From assembly GCF_900176035.1 (NCBI RefSeq), contig NZ_FWWT01000021.1:1-64000 (forward strand): a stretch of 64,000 bases of DNA, given 5' to 3'. The stretch comes from Desulfonispora thiosulfatigenes DSM 11270. Lineage in GTDB: Bacteria; Bacillota; Peptococcia; Peptococcales; Desulfonisporaceae. Shown piece after piece: positions 45,128 to 53,485 of this stretch. Below the pieces are notes generated by a model that saw only the letters and a list, made by a program, of their open reading frames with translations, was not told the origin of the DNA and ran no database searches. A program made the translations under genes and the position numbers. The first letter of the stretch is position 1. Each line of letters opens with the position of its first letter.

Positions 45128-46315
45128 ATGTTAAATGATTTAGCACAAAAGATTGCCGAATCAGTTAGTGATGTAATTAGTCATGATGTAATATTTACAG
45201 ATGAAAAGGCACTTATAATTGGTGCTAGTGATATTTCTAGAATAGGAACAATGCACGAAGCTTCCCTGAGAGTGATTGAAACAGGTAAACCAAATGAAAG
45301 TTATTATTTTCTTAATCATAAAGGAAGTAAACCTGGAATAACCCTACCTTTGGAATTCAGTGGAAAAACAATTGGCTCAGTTGGGATAACGGGTGAAAGA
45401 AGTGAGGTTGAAAAAATTGCTGTGTTGGTAAAAAGGCAATCTGAATTAATGCTAAAGGAAAGTATTTATCTAGAAACCTCTTTATTAAGAGAACAAGCCT
45501 TAACCCAATTCATACAAGATGTTTTAATTTTCGATCATAACAAAAGTAATAATATTATACTAAAAGCTCGTGCGATTCAACTTGGCTATAATTTTAATAA
45601 TCCTTATATTGTAATTGCAATTAAGTTATTAAAAAAAGATAGTGAAATAAATTTAGATAAATCAAATGAATTATGTTTACAATCAGTAAAACAAAAGGAA
45701 CTAAAAATAATTAAAAATATATTTTCTAATATTAATGATGTTATAATCCCTTTAAGTAGGGAAAAGTATGTTGTTCTTTATTCTTTAAATTATAAATATA
45801 AAGAAAAAAATTTTTTTCAAGAAATTGAAGATAAAAGTATGCAAGTTATAAATTCTTTTAAATTAAAGGGTACTGTGTCAAAAATTGGAATAGGATCCGT
45901 AGCAGAAAATTTAACTGATATAAAGAGTTCATATAAATGGGCTTGGAAATCAATGGGATTAGGGGAGAAGGTTAAGAATAATGTTAATATTTATAATATA
46001 GAAGAGTTTTATTTAGAACATTTAATATCTGATATGAATAAGGAAGAATGTAAATATTTTACTTCTAAACTATTAAAAGAATTAAAAAAACAAAATGATT
46101 ATTTTGAACTATCTAAAACTATACTTGCATGGTTTGAATCAGGCTTTTCACAGAGCGAGGCAGCAAAAATTCTATATATACATAGAAACACTTTTATTCA
46201 TAGGTTAAATAAAATATCTGAATTAACAGAAAGAGACTTAAAAAACATTAGAAATGCTCATGTTCTTTATCTAGCTGTTTTAATCGAAGAAGTCATGAAT
46301 GAAGATAAAGAATAA
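45128..46315 (+). CDS. CdaR/PucR-type transcriptional regulator
   Basis: A 395-residue regulator. An N-terminal diacid-recognition domain (about 1-130: LAQKIAESVSDVISHDVIFTD, LPLEFSGKTIGSVGITG) is followed by a GGDEF-like middle region and a C-terminal PucR helix-turn-helix (about 335-385: GFSQSEAAKILYIHRNTFIHRLNKISE). Relatives such as CdaR and GlxR-type activators sense sugar acids or hydroxy-acids. The target is most likely the downstream odh-nhaC pair (inference from adjacency). GGGGGG precedes the ATG. Confidence 0.88.
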   Translation: MLNDLAQKIAESVSDVISHDVIFTDEKALIIGASDISRIGTMHEASLRVIETGKPNESYYFLNHKGSKPGITLPLEFSGKTIGSVGITGERSEVEKIAVLVKRQSELMLKESIYLETSLLREQALTQFIQDVLIFDHNKSNNIILKARAIQLGYNFNNPYIVIAIKLLKKDSEINLDKSNELCLQSVKQKELKIIKNIFSNINDVIIPLSREKYVVLYSLNYKYKEKNFFQEIEDKSMQVINSFKLKGTVSKIGIGSVAENLTDIKSSYKWAWKSMGLGEKVKNNVNIYNIEEFYLEHLISDMNKEECKYFTSKLLKELKKQNDYFELSKTILAWFESGFSQSEAAKILYIHRNTFIHRLNKISELTERDLKNIRNAHVLYLAVLIEEVMNEDKE

Positions 46316-46340
46316 TATAATCTATACATTAGAATTATTG

Positions 46341-46370
46341 TGGCAATCCAATACTTGGATTGCTTTTTTG
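46341..46370 (+). terminator. Terminator of the regulator gene
   Basis: GCAATCCA / TGGATTGC followed by six T. Confidence 0.9.
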
Positions 46371-46526
46371 TATTCATCAATTTATTTTATAAAACATATG
46401 CATGACAATTAATAGCATGTATAAATTGAACGAAAATCGATATCAGTAATGTGCATATATACCAATGTAATCAAGAAAACAAAATGGTAAAGTATAACAA
46501 ATGGGAGGGGGTTAGCTTATTAATAA

Positions 46527-46544
46527 ATACATGATCTAATGTAT
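46527..46544. promoter_or_regulatory. Inverted repeat upstream of the opine dehydrogenase gene
   Basis: A perfect inverted repeat ATACAT-GATCTA-ATGTAT 66 bp before the start codon. Position and symmetry suggest an operator, possibly for the adjacent CdaR-type regulator; this is inference. Confidence 0.4.
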
Positions 46545-46609
46545 GAGTTAGGAATTGAATAACGTATTAGGTAATTTTAATAAGATTATAAAAAAGAGGA
46601 GGAATTTAT

Positions 46610-47707
46610 ATGAAAGTTAAAAGTGTAGCAATTTTGGGTGCTGGTAATGGTGGAGGTACAGCTGCAGCTGATCTTACAAGTAGAGGTTTTGAAGTGCGTC
46701 TTTATGAGTCTCCAGAGTTTTCTGAAAATTTAGAAGAAACTAAAAGAAAAGGTGGAATTTTATTAAAGGATGATAATGGTGAACAATTCGTTAAACCAGC
46801 ATTAGTTACTACTAATCTTAAGGAAGCTATTTCAGGTGCTCAAGTTGTTATGATTACTGTACCTACAACTGTTATAAAAATAATTGCAAAAGAGTGTATT
46901 CCATTATTAGAAAAAGATCAAGTAGTTGTAATTCATAGTGCGGCTTCATTGGGAAGTTATAGATTTATGAATTTAGCTAAAGAAATGGGGATTACAACAC
47001 AATTTAAGCTAGGTGAAACAAATACTTTGCAATATGGAACTAGATTCTTTGCCGATAAAGCTGAAGTAGAATTAGGTTTAAGAGCAAAAGGCGTTTTAGT
47101 ATCTGCTTTACCCTCTTCTGATATAGATAAGGTTTATGATGCTTGGAAACAAATATACCCAACTAGTGTAGCTGCTAAAAATATTTTTGAAACAACATTA
47201 AATAATGGTAACCCAGAATCTCATACCGGACCTGGTATATGTAATGCGGGAAGAATAGAATATTCCAAAGGAGAATTTTATTTATATAAAGAAGGTATTA
47301 CTAAATCTACTGTTCATATGATAAAGGCGGTTAATAGTGAGTGTAGAGCTTTATGTGAAGCATTTGGTTTTGAAGCTAAAACAAAAGAAGATAGAATTGC
47401 AGATTTGGGTTATGCCCCAGAATACAGAGGAGATCTTCAAAGACAATATAATAGTAGTCCAATATATTGCAATATAAAAGGACCAACAAGTGTAACAGGA
47501 CGTTATTTTGTAGAAGATATTTCAAATGGACTCACTATTTGGTCAAGTATAGGTAGAGCTATTGGTGTAAAAACTCCAGTAATCGATGCCATAATTACTA
47601 TTGGTTCAACCTTATTACAACATAACTTCTGGGAAGAAGGTGAAACTCTAGAAACAATAGGATTAGGTGGGAAAGGTTTAAACGAACTGGTTAATTTAGT
47701 AAAATAA
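46610..47707 (+). CDS. NAD/NADP octopine/nopaline (opine) dehydrogenase family protein
   Basis: A 365-residue enzyme. The N-terminal Rossmann domain has VAILGAGNGGGTAAADL (6-22). A C-terminal helical substrate domain includes the family motif GNPESHTGPGICNAGRIE (about 200-217), whose His-containing loop carries the proposed catalytic residue, and later APEYRGDLQRQY. The family reversibly condenses an amino acid with a 2-oxoacid; the direction here may be catabolic. GAGGAGG precedes the ATG. It lies between a CdaR-type regulator and an NhaC transporter gene. Confidence 0.85.
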   Translation: MKVKSVAILGAGNGGGTAAADLTSRGFEVRLYESPEFSENLEETKRKGGILLKDDNGEQFVKPALVTTNLKEAISGAQVVMITVPTTVIKIIAKECIPLLEKDQVVVIHSAASLGSYRFMNLAKEMGITTQFKLGETNTLQYGTRFFADKAEVELGLRAKGVLVSALPSSDIDKVYDAWKQIYPTSVAAKNIFETTLNNGNPESHTGPGICNAGRIEYSKGEFYLYKEGITKSTVHMIKAVNSECRALCEAFGFEAKTKEDRIADLGYAPEYRGDLQRQYNSSPIYCNIKGPTSVTGRYFVEDISNGLTIWSSIGRAIGVKTPVIDAIITIGSTLLQHNFWEEGETLETIGLGGKGLNELVNLVK

Positions 47708-47794
47708 AATTACTATATTAACAATAATTAACATAATGCACATCAGAAATATATTAATAAACTTATAAATCTTATGTACAGAGAGGTGATAGCA

Positions 47795-49237
47795 ATGAAG
47801 AAAAAACCCTCGTTTAGTCTAGCTTTGTCATGTATATTATTTATGTTTATTGCAATATTAGTGGGTAATGGAATTTTTAAAATTGGTGTTCAACAATTGC
47901 TTATTTTATCTGCGGTATATGCTGGTATTGTAGGAATGACATTAGGTTATAGTTTTCGAGAAATGGAAGAAGGTATATCTGAAAAGCTAAAAGAAAGTAT
48001 GCCTACTATGTACATTATTATGACAGTTGGTATAGTAGTTGGAACATGGATGTTTTCTGGTACTGTTCCATTAATGATTTATGGAGGATTAAAACTTATT
48101 AATCCATCTATGTTTTTAGTTACAGCATTTATAATAACTGCTATTGTTTCAACAGCTACTGGTACCGCTTGGGGTTCAGTTGCAACGGCTGGAGTTGCAT
48201 TGATTGGAGTAGCAGGTGAAATGGGAATTCCTTTAGGTATGGCAGCTGGAGCAATAATTGCAGGAGGCGTATTTGGAGATAAGTTGTCACCATTATCAGA
48301 TACAACTAATTTAGCAGCATTGGTTGCTAATGTAGACTTATTTACACACATTAAGCATATGCTTTTTACAACAATACCGGCAGCATTAATAGGTTTAATT
48401 GTCTATTTTATAGTTGGTAACCAATTTTCTGGAATAGAAGTAGGCAATATAGAAAGTATCAATTTACTCTTAGGAAATTTAGATACCATATTTAATTGGA
48501 ACATATTAGTATTATTACCAATTCTAATTATACTTGTTGGTTCTATGATGAAGAAACCAACTGTACCATTAATGTTACTTTCTTCTGTTGTTGCTGTAAT
48601 ATTAGGTTCCTTTATTCATGGGCTTGATTTTACAGATGGAATCAAGGCAATGGTAACAGGTTTTAATGTTGAAATGGTTGCAGTAAAAGGAATTGATGTA
48701 GCTACAATTATTGAACCTGTATCCAAACTTGCTAATCGTGGTGGAATTATGTCAATGATGATGATAGTTGTGACGATTTTCTGTGGTTATGCTTTTGCAG
48801 GAATTATTGAGAAAATAGGATGTTTAGATGTAATTATGGAAAAATTCAGGCATAAAATAACTAAAGTATGGCTATTAATTGCAGCTACAATTTTAGCTAG
48901 TGCAGTGTTAGTATTTACTGCTGGAGTTGCTTCTGTATCTATTATTATGGTTGGTGCTTTATTAAAAGATACTTATACTAAAATGGGCCTTAAGACCGAA
49001 AATCTTTCAAGAACACTTGAAGACTCAGGAACAATGTTATTGCCATTTGTACCTTGGGGAGCATCAGGTATCTTTTATATAGAGGTGCTTGGAGTCAATG
49101 TGGGTCAATATGGGATATGGGCAGTTTCTTGTTATTTATGTATATTTATAGCAATTATTTATGGATTTACAGGTATTGGGATTGCGAAATTAAAAGATAA
49201 AGTAACCCTAGAACCTGGGGGCAAATTTAACCACTAA
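47795..49237 (+). CDS. NhaC-family Na+/H+ antiporter-type transporter
   Basis: A 480-residue membrane protein with about 11-12 transmembrane segments. NhaC family signatures are STATGTAWGSVATAGVALIG and GGVFGDKLSPLSDTTNLAA (central ion site), and a C-terminal EDSGTMLLPFVPWGASGIF. NhaC members include Na+/H+ antiporters, Na+-lactate/malate exchangers and amino-acid carriers. Given the opine dehydrogenase just upstream (87 bp), it may exchange an opine, amino acid or hydroxy-acid (inference). ATG at 47795 has GAGAGGTGA upstream. Confidence 0.88.
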   Translation: MKKKPSFSLALSCILFMFIAILVGNGIFKIGVQQLLILSAVYAGIVGMTLGYSFREMEEGISEKLKESMPTMYIIMTVGIVVGTWMFSGTVPLMIYGGLKLINPSMFLVTAFIITAIVSTATGTAWGSVATAGVALIGVAGEMGIPLGMAAGAIIAGGVFGDKLSPLSDTTNLAALVANVDLFTHIKHMLFTTIPAALIGLIVYFIVGNQFSGIEVGNIESINLLLGNLDTIFNWNILVLLPILIILVGSMMKKPTVPLMLLSSVVAVILGSFIHGLDFTDGIKAMVTGFNVEMVAVKGIDVATIIEPVSKLANRGGIMSMMMIVVTIFCGYAFAGIIEKIGCLDVIMEKFRHKITKVWLLIAATILASAVLVFTAGVASVSIIMVGALLKDTYTKMGLKTENLSRTLEDSGTMLLPFVPWGASGIFYIEVLGVNVGQYGIWAVSCYLCIFIAIIYGFTGIGIAKLKDKVTLEPGGKFNH

Positions 49238-49249
49238 AATACAATGTAT

Positions 49250-49280
49250 GGGCTTAGGGGATTCCCCTAAGCCATTTTTA
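49250..49280 (+). terminator. Terminator of the odh-nhaC operon
   Basis: A perfect 10-bp stem GGCTTAGGGG / CCCCTAAGCC followed by T. Confidence 0.9.
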
Positions 49281-49478
49281 ATTTATTTATTATTGAGTGA
49301 GAAACATTATAGTTTTTAGAAATACATTTTTTAGAAATTTTATCTTTAACATTAGGATCAATGGACAGTTAGCATTATTTGAAATAAAGAAATTTTTCAC
49401 AGAATTGCTTTTTATTATATTTTTGTTAAAAAAATAGTGCTCGTTTTATCCACCGATACCAAATATTATAGAGACTTT

Positions 49479-50138
49479 TTAAATAATTAAATCGGCTTTA
49501 ATTTTTTCTATTCCAACCCTTGGCACAAAACGATAAAGTCTTTCGCGTGTTTTAGCATTTTCGATATAATAGTTGAAAAACTTTTCCAAAACATTTAAAG
49601 TATCTTCATCAGAAAGATCTTGTACTAAAACATCACCTTTGCGTGTATTCATGCCAGAGTTACCACCTATTAAAATAGTCCAGCCTTTATCCTTTTTACC
49701 AAATAAACCGATGTCTCGCACATAGTTTTCTCCACAAGATAAAGGACATCCTGAAACCCCAATTTTAGTTTTAGCTGGAATATCAATATGAGAAAATAAT
49801 TCATCTATTTTACTAGCAAGTCCTAAAGAATCTTTTTGACCTAATTTGCAAACAGCGCTACCGGGACATGATTGTATGTAATGAAGGCAAGGACCTACAG
49901 GTCTGCCATCATCTAAACCAATTTCTTCCCATACCTTATCTACGTCATCTTTCTTTATTCCTACTAAAACTATTCTTTGTGCCGAACTTATTTTCATAAT
50001 TGGAATATTATATTTTTTCACAACCCTAGAAAATGTTTCTAGTATTTCTGGGGTGATAATTCCACTTGGAATTTTTGGAACAATAGCATAAGTTTCTCCG
50101 TCTTTTTGTAAAATTGCACCTTTAGGTAAATCAGACAT
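49479..50138 (-). CDS. Small siroheme/4Fe-4S nitrite-sulfite reductase-like protein, copy 1
   Basis: A 219-residue single-module protein of the nitrite/sulfite reductase 4Fe-4S family. A ferredoxin-like half (1-75: YAIVPKIPSGIITPEIL, ISSAQRIVLVGI) is followed by the siroheme-cluster half. Cluster ligands are CPGSAVC (C-x5-C) and CPLSC (C-x3-C) in VSGCPLSCGENYVRDIG. It has no flavin or extra ferredoxin domain. Such small proteins are widespread in anaerobes and methanogens; the physiological substrate is unsettled. AAAGGAG precedes the ATG. A close paralogue lies 490 bp to the right. Confidence 0.85.
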   Translation of the reverse strand: MSDLPKGAILQKDGETYAIVPKIPSGIITPEILETFSRVVKKYNIPIMKISSAQRIVLVGIKKDDVDKVWEEIGLDDGRPVGPCLHYIQSCPGSAVCKLGQKDSLGLASKIDELFSHIDIPAKTKIGVSGCPLSCGENYVRDIGLFGKKDKGWTILIGGNSGMNTRKGDVLVQDLSDEDTLNVLEKFFNYYIENAKTRERLYRFVPRVGIEKIKADLII

Positions 50139-50264
50139 ATTTAAAACTCCTTTCGGTTTTCATAGTTACATAACTTATATTATAATAGAATTTCCAATAA
50201 AGATATATTTTTGCAGAATTTTATTGTACAATTTAATTACTATACTATTTTAGGTGGGAAGTCT

Positions 50265-50486
50265 ATGTATCAACGTTCTTTTAAATTAGTGTGTCAAAAC
50301 TGTTCGTGGTATGTAATTTTAAGAAGAAATGGGGGCATGATTTCAATGTTTTTAAATAATTTTAATTCTTGTCCTAAATGTAAATGTGAAGATCTTGTTA
50401 CTTTAAAGCCATCTATCAAGGAAACAATTAATCCTTTAGAACAGTTTAAAAAATTTTATTATTTAATTGCAAAGAATAGAAAATAA
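50265..50486 (+). CDS. Small zinc-ribbon-like protein
   Basis: A 73-residue protein with two CxxC pairs, CQNCSWYVILRR (about 10-21) and SCPKCKCEDLV (about 34-44), which fit a zinc ribbon or rubredoxin-like knuckle. A basic, aromatic C-terminus (FKKFYYLIAKNRK) follows. I do not recognise a named family. ATG at 50265 has AGGTGGGA upstream. It is divergent from the siroheme-protein gene, with a shared spacer of about 126 bp; the second copy of this unit has lost it. Confidence 0.7.
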   Translation: MYQRSFKLVCQNCSWYVILRRNGGMISMFLNNFNSCPKCKCEDLVTLKPSIKETINPLEQFKKFYYLIAKNRK

Positions 50487-50561
50487 ACAAATAATTATCA
50501 TTGGTTTTTTTAAATATAAATATAATTATAAATATTATGAGTTTACTGAATAATCTAAATG

Positions 50562-50628
50562 AAAAACCTGACTCTATGGATTTCTGAAAAACTAAATTAT
50601 CTCAGAAATCTTACTGGAGTCAGGCTTT
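50562..50628 (-). terminator. Terminator of the second siroheme-protein gene
   Basis: CCTGACTC (50567-50574) pairs with GAGTCAGG (50617-50624), and inner GATTTCTGA pairs with TCAGAAATC. The T-run is on the minus strand. Confidence 0.85.
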
Positions 50629-50629
50629 A

Positions 50630-51289
50630 TTAAAGACCTAAATCTTCTTGAATTTTTTCAATTCCAACACGTGGAACAAAACGATAAAGACGTTCTTTCT
50701 TTTTAGCATTTTCAATATAATAGTTAAAAAACTTTTCTAAAACTTTTAAAGTATCTTCTTCAGTAAGGTTTTTCGCTAAAATATCCCCCTTACGAGTATT
50801 TATGCCAGAGTTACCACCTATTAAAATAGTCCAGCCTTTATCCTTGATACCAAAAAAACCGATATCTCGTACATAATTTTCTCCACAAGATAAAGGACAT
50901 CCTGAAACTCCTACTTTAGTTTTAGCTGGAATAACAACCTTTGAAAACAAACTATCTATTTTATTAGCAAGACCTAAAGAATCAAGTTGTCCTAATCTAC
51001 ACACTGTAGAACCTGGACAGGATTGAATATAATGCAGGCAGGGACCTTCGGGTCTTCCATTATCTAAACCAACTTCTTGCCAAATACTTTCAACATCTTC
51101 ACCTTTGACTCCTACTAAAACTATTCTTTGCGCTGAACTAATTTTCATAATAGGGATATTATATTTTTTCACAACCATAGAAATTCTCTCAAGTATTTCC
51201 GGTGTGATTATTCCACTTGGTATTTTAAGAATTATAGCATAAGTTTCACCATCCTTTTGTAACACTGCACCTCTTGGTAAATCAGACAT
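50630..51289 (-). CDS. Small siroheme/4Fe-4S nitrite-sulfite reductase-like protein, copy 2
   Basis: A 219-residue close paralogue of the protein at 49479-50138, same length and largely identical by eye. Cluster ligands CPGSTVC and CPLSC in VSGCPLSCGENYVRDIG are kept, as is the N-terminal MSDLPRGAVLQKDGETYAI. Differences are spread over the protein, mostly conservative, so both copies look functional. AAAGGAG precedes the ATG. Confidence 0.85.
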   Translation of the reverse strand: MSDLPRGAVLQKDGETYAIILKIPSGIITPEILERISMVVKKYNIPIMKISSAQRIVLVGVKGEDVESIWQEVGLDNGRPEGPCLHYIQSCPGSTVCRLGQLDSLGLANKIDSLFSKVVIPAKTKVGVSGCPLSCGENYVRDIGFFGIKDKGWTILIGGNSGINTRKGDILAKNLTEEDTLKVLEKFFNYYIENAKKKERLYRFVPRVGIEKIQEDLGL

Positions 51290-51417
51290 TTATAAAACTC
51301 CTTTCAGTTTAAAACAGTACAAAACTATATTTCATTATAGATTATACGGTAATTATATATATTGAGCAATTTATTGGACAATTTTGTTACTATATATCCT
51401 ATTTTGGTAGGAAGCCA

Positions 51418-51430
51418 ATGTAGTAACTTA
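51418..51430 (+). pseudogene. Remnant of a deleted zinc-ribbon gene
   Basis: ATG TAG at the position of the copy 1 zinc-ribbon start, with a weakened ribosome site (GGTAGGA). Only the first bases survive. Confidence 0.45.
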
Positions 51431-51500
51431 AGTATAAATAATTATCATTTGATTTTTTAAATATAAGTGCTATAATTCTATTTAACTAAATAATTTAATT

Positions 51501-51623
51501 TCTTCGGGGTAAGGTGAGAAAGTTTAAACTTTCAATTCCTAACCGGCGGTTATAGCCCGCGAGCCTTATGGCAGGAACTGGTGAAATTCCAGTGCCGACA
51601 GTAAAGTCTGGATGAGAGAAGAA
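51501..51623 (+). promoter_or_regulatory. FMN riboswitch (RFN element)
   Basis: Conserved RFN blocks are present: closing stem TCTTC / GAAGA, GGGGTAAGGTGAGAA, CCTAACCGGCGGT, AGCCCGCGAGCC, GGTGAAATTCCAGTGCCGAC, and AGTCTGGATGAGAGAAGA. FMN binding should favour the terminator at 51682 and shut the rib operon down. Confidence 0.97.
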
Positions 51624-51681
51624 AAAAGGTCTAATGCTATTTCATGTTTATTTAGTATTGCCTATTTTTTGCTATGTATGT

Positions 51682-51713
51682 AAAGCCCTCGAAGAAATTT
51701 CGAGGGCTTTTTA
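51682..51713 (+). terminator. FMN riboswitch terminator
   Basis: AAGCCCTCGAA / TTCGAGGGCTT with a GAAAT-type loop, then T. It lies between the FMN aptamer and ribD. Confidence 0.92.
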
Positions 51714-51728
51714 TATTAGGAGGTTACA

Positions 51729-52811
51729 ATGAAAAACACTTATATGGAAAAAGCTTTACATCTTGCCGAAAAAGCCTTAGGTAGAACAGCACCTAATCCT
51801 GTAGTAGGTGCTGTGGTTGTCAATAAAGGAGAAATAGTGGGAATAGGTTATCATCAAAAAGCAGGTTCCTTTCATGCTGAAAGAATCGCCTTAAATGATG
51901 CTAAAGATAAAGCTAAGGGAGCAGATTTATATGTTACCTTAGAGCCTTGTAATCATTATGGTAAAACTCCCCCATGTACCCAAGCCATAATTGAAGCAGG
52001 AATAAAAAATGTTTATGTTTCAACTTTAGACCCTAATCCAAAGGTAAGTGGTAAGGGCATAGAAAAATTAAAAGAAAATGGGATTAATGTAGAAGTGGGA
52101 TTAAAAGAAGAAGAAGCAAAAAGACTTAATGAATTTTTCTTTAAATATATACAGACAGGTCTACCTTTTGTAGCTATTAAAGGAGCAAGCTCATTAGATG
52201 GAAAAATAGCTACTTCTTTAGGGGAATCAAAATGGATAACAGGGGAAAAGGCAAGAAATCATGGTCATTCATTAAGAAATATTTATGACGCTATTATGGT
52301 CGGTAAAAATACAGTTTTAAGTGATAATCCAAGCTTAAATTGTCGCATTTCAGGTGGTAGAGATCCTGTAAGAATAGTGGTTGATAGTAAACTTTCCATT
52401 TCAAGCGATGCTAATATTTTAAATTTAAATTCAGAGGCTAAAACAATTATTGCAACCACAACTAGTTCTGAGATTACAAAACAAAAGGAATTAGCCATAA
52501 AAGCTGAAGTAATAGTGGTAAATGAAGGAGATCAAGTAAATTTAAAAAAGTTATTAGAAATTTTAGCATCTAAAGGGATTACTAGTATTTTAGTTGAAGG
52601 TGGAGCTACTTTAACCGGTAGTTTATTTAGTAGTAACTTAGTAGATAAGGTGTATTTTTATAAAGCTCCTTTAATTATAGGGGGAGATAAGGCCAAAGGA
52701 TTAATAGGTGGAGAAGGGTTTAAGCATTTAGATAAGGCAATTAAGTTAAAAGATTTAAAAGTTGAACCTTTTGGAAATGATTTATTAATAAGCGCCTATG
52801 TGAAAGGGTGA
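51729..52811 (+). CDS. ribD: Bifunctional pyrimidine deaminase/reductase RibD
   Basis: A 360-residue enzyme doing steps two and three of riboflavin synthesis. Deaminase domain (1-145): zinc ligands His49 (HAE, with Glu51), Cys74 in LEPCNHYGKTPPC and Cys83. Reductase domain (146-360): KGASSLDGKIATSLGESKWITG and LVEGGATLTGSLF. AGGAGG precedes the ATG. It is the first gene of the rib operon. Confidence 0.97.
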   Translation: MKNTYMEKALHLAEKALGRTAPNPVVGAVVVNKGEIVGIGYHQKAGSFHAERIALNDAKDKAKGADLYVTLEPCNHYGKTPPCTQAIIEAGIKNVYVSTLDPNPKVSGKGIEKLKENGINVEVGLKEEEAKRLNEFFFKYIQTGLPFVAIKGASSLDGKIATSLGESKWITGEKARNHGHSLRNIYDAIMVGKNTVLSDNPSLNCRISGGRDPVRIVVDSKLSISSDANILNLNSEAKTIIATTTSSEITKQKELAIKAEVIVVNEGDQVNLKKLLEILASKGITSILVEGGATLTGSLFSSNLVDKVYFYKAPLIIGGDKAKGLIGGEGFKHLDKAIKLKDLKVEPFGNDLLISAYVKG

Positions 52812-52816
52812 AAAAC

Positions 52817-53461
52817 TTGTTTACAGGATTAATTGAAGAAATAGGTGTTTTAAAATCTATTACAGCTGGGAATGAATCCCTAAAAGTAGCTATCACTGCT
52901 AGTGAGATTTTAATAGACACAAAGTTAGGAGATAGTATCGCTGTAAATGGAGTTTGTCTAACCGTTATTAGCTTTACCAATAGTGAATTTGTAGCTCAGG
53001 TTATGCCAGAAACTTTTCATAAAACTAACTTAAAAGAGCTTAAAATTGGCGAAAAGGTAAATTTAGAAAGAGCTTTAAAAGTTGGGGGGAGACTAGGTGG
53101 TCACATGGTAAGTGGACATGTTGATGGTCTGGGAAAAGTTATAGATATTAAAACAAGTGAAATCGCTAAAATTTTTAGCATAGAGGTCAAAGAAGAAATT
53201 GGTAAGTATTTAATTCCTAAAGCATCAATAGCAATTGATGGTACGAGTTTAACCATTGTGGATGTAAAGGATAATTATTTTACCGTATCATTAATCCCCC
53301 ATACTGTAGATGTTACTATTTTAGGAAGTAAAAGAAAAGGAAGCCAAGTTAATTTAGAAGTAGATATGATGGGTAAATATGTAGAAAAATTTATTAATAA
53401 TATGAAAAAAAACACAAAAGATATTTCTTTAAATTTTTTAAGTGAAAACGGCTTTATTTAA
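52817..53461 (+). CDS. ribE: Riboflavin synthase alpha subunit
   Basis: A 214-residue enzyme that converts two lumazines to riboflavin. It has two similar barrel halves: MFTGLIEEIGVLKSI with VNGVCLTVI, and MVSGHVDGLGKVIDI with IDGTSLTIV. TTG at 52817 gives the conserved MFTGLIEE start and lies 7 bp after AAAGGGTG; a GTG at 52808, overlapping the ribD stop, is the alternative. Confidence 0.95.
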   Translation: MFTGLIEEIGVLKSITAGNESLKVAITASEILIDTKLGDSIAVNGVCLTVISFTNSEFVAQVMPETFHKTNLKELKIGEKVNLERALKVGGRLGGHMVSGHVDGLGKVIDIKTSEIAKIFSIEVKEEIGKYLIPKASIAIDGTSLTIVDVKDNYFTVSLIPHTVDVTILGSKRKGSQVNLEVDMMGKYVEKFINNMKKNTKDISLNFLSENGFI

Positions 53462-53485
53462 ATTTAATAGAAAGAAGGCTATGAT

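Larger units (their letters stand above)
49479..50519. repeat. Duplicated segment, copy 1 (intact)
   Basis: The unit consists of a siroheme-protein gene (minus), a divergent spacer, a zinc-ribbon gene (plus) and an AT-rich tail ATAATTATCATTGG. Copy 2 starts at 50630 in the same orientation. Spacer matches include TATTGTACAATTT versus TATTGGACAATTT and TACTATA..CTATTTT..GG.GGGAAG.C.ATGTA. Confidence 0.7.
50630..51465. repeat. Duplicated segment, copy 2 (zinc-ribbon gene deleted)
   Basis: Same layout as copy 1: siroheme-protein gene, spacer, then a start-codon remnant GGAAGCCAATGTAG at 51410-51423. The sequence then jumps to the tail ATAATTATCATTTGATTTTTT that follows the zinc-ribbon gene in copy 1. 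About 200 bp are missing relative to copy 1. Confidence 0.65.
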
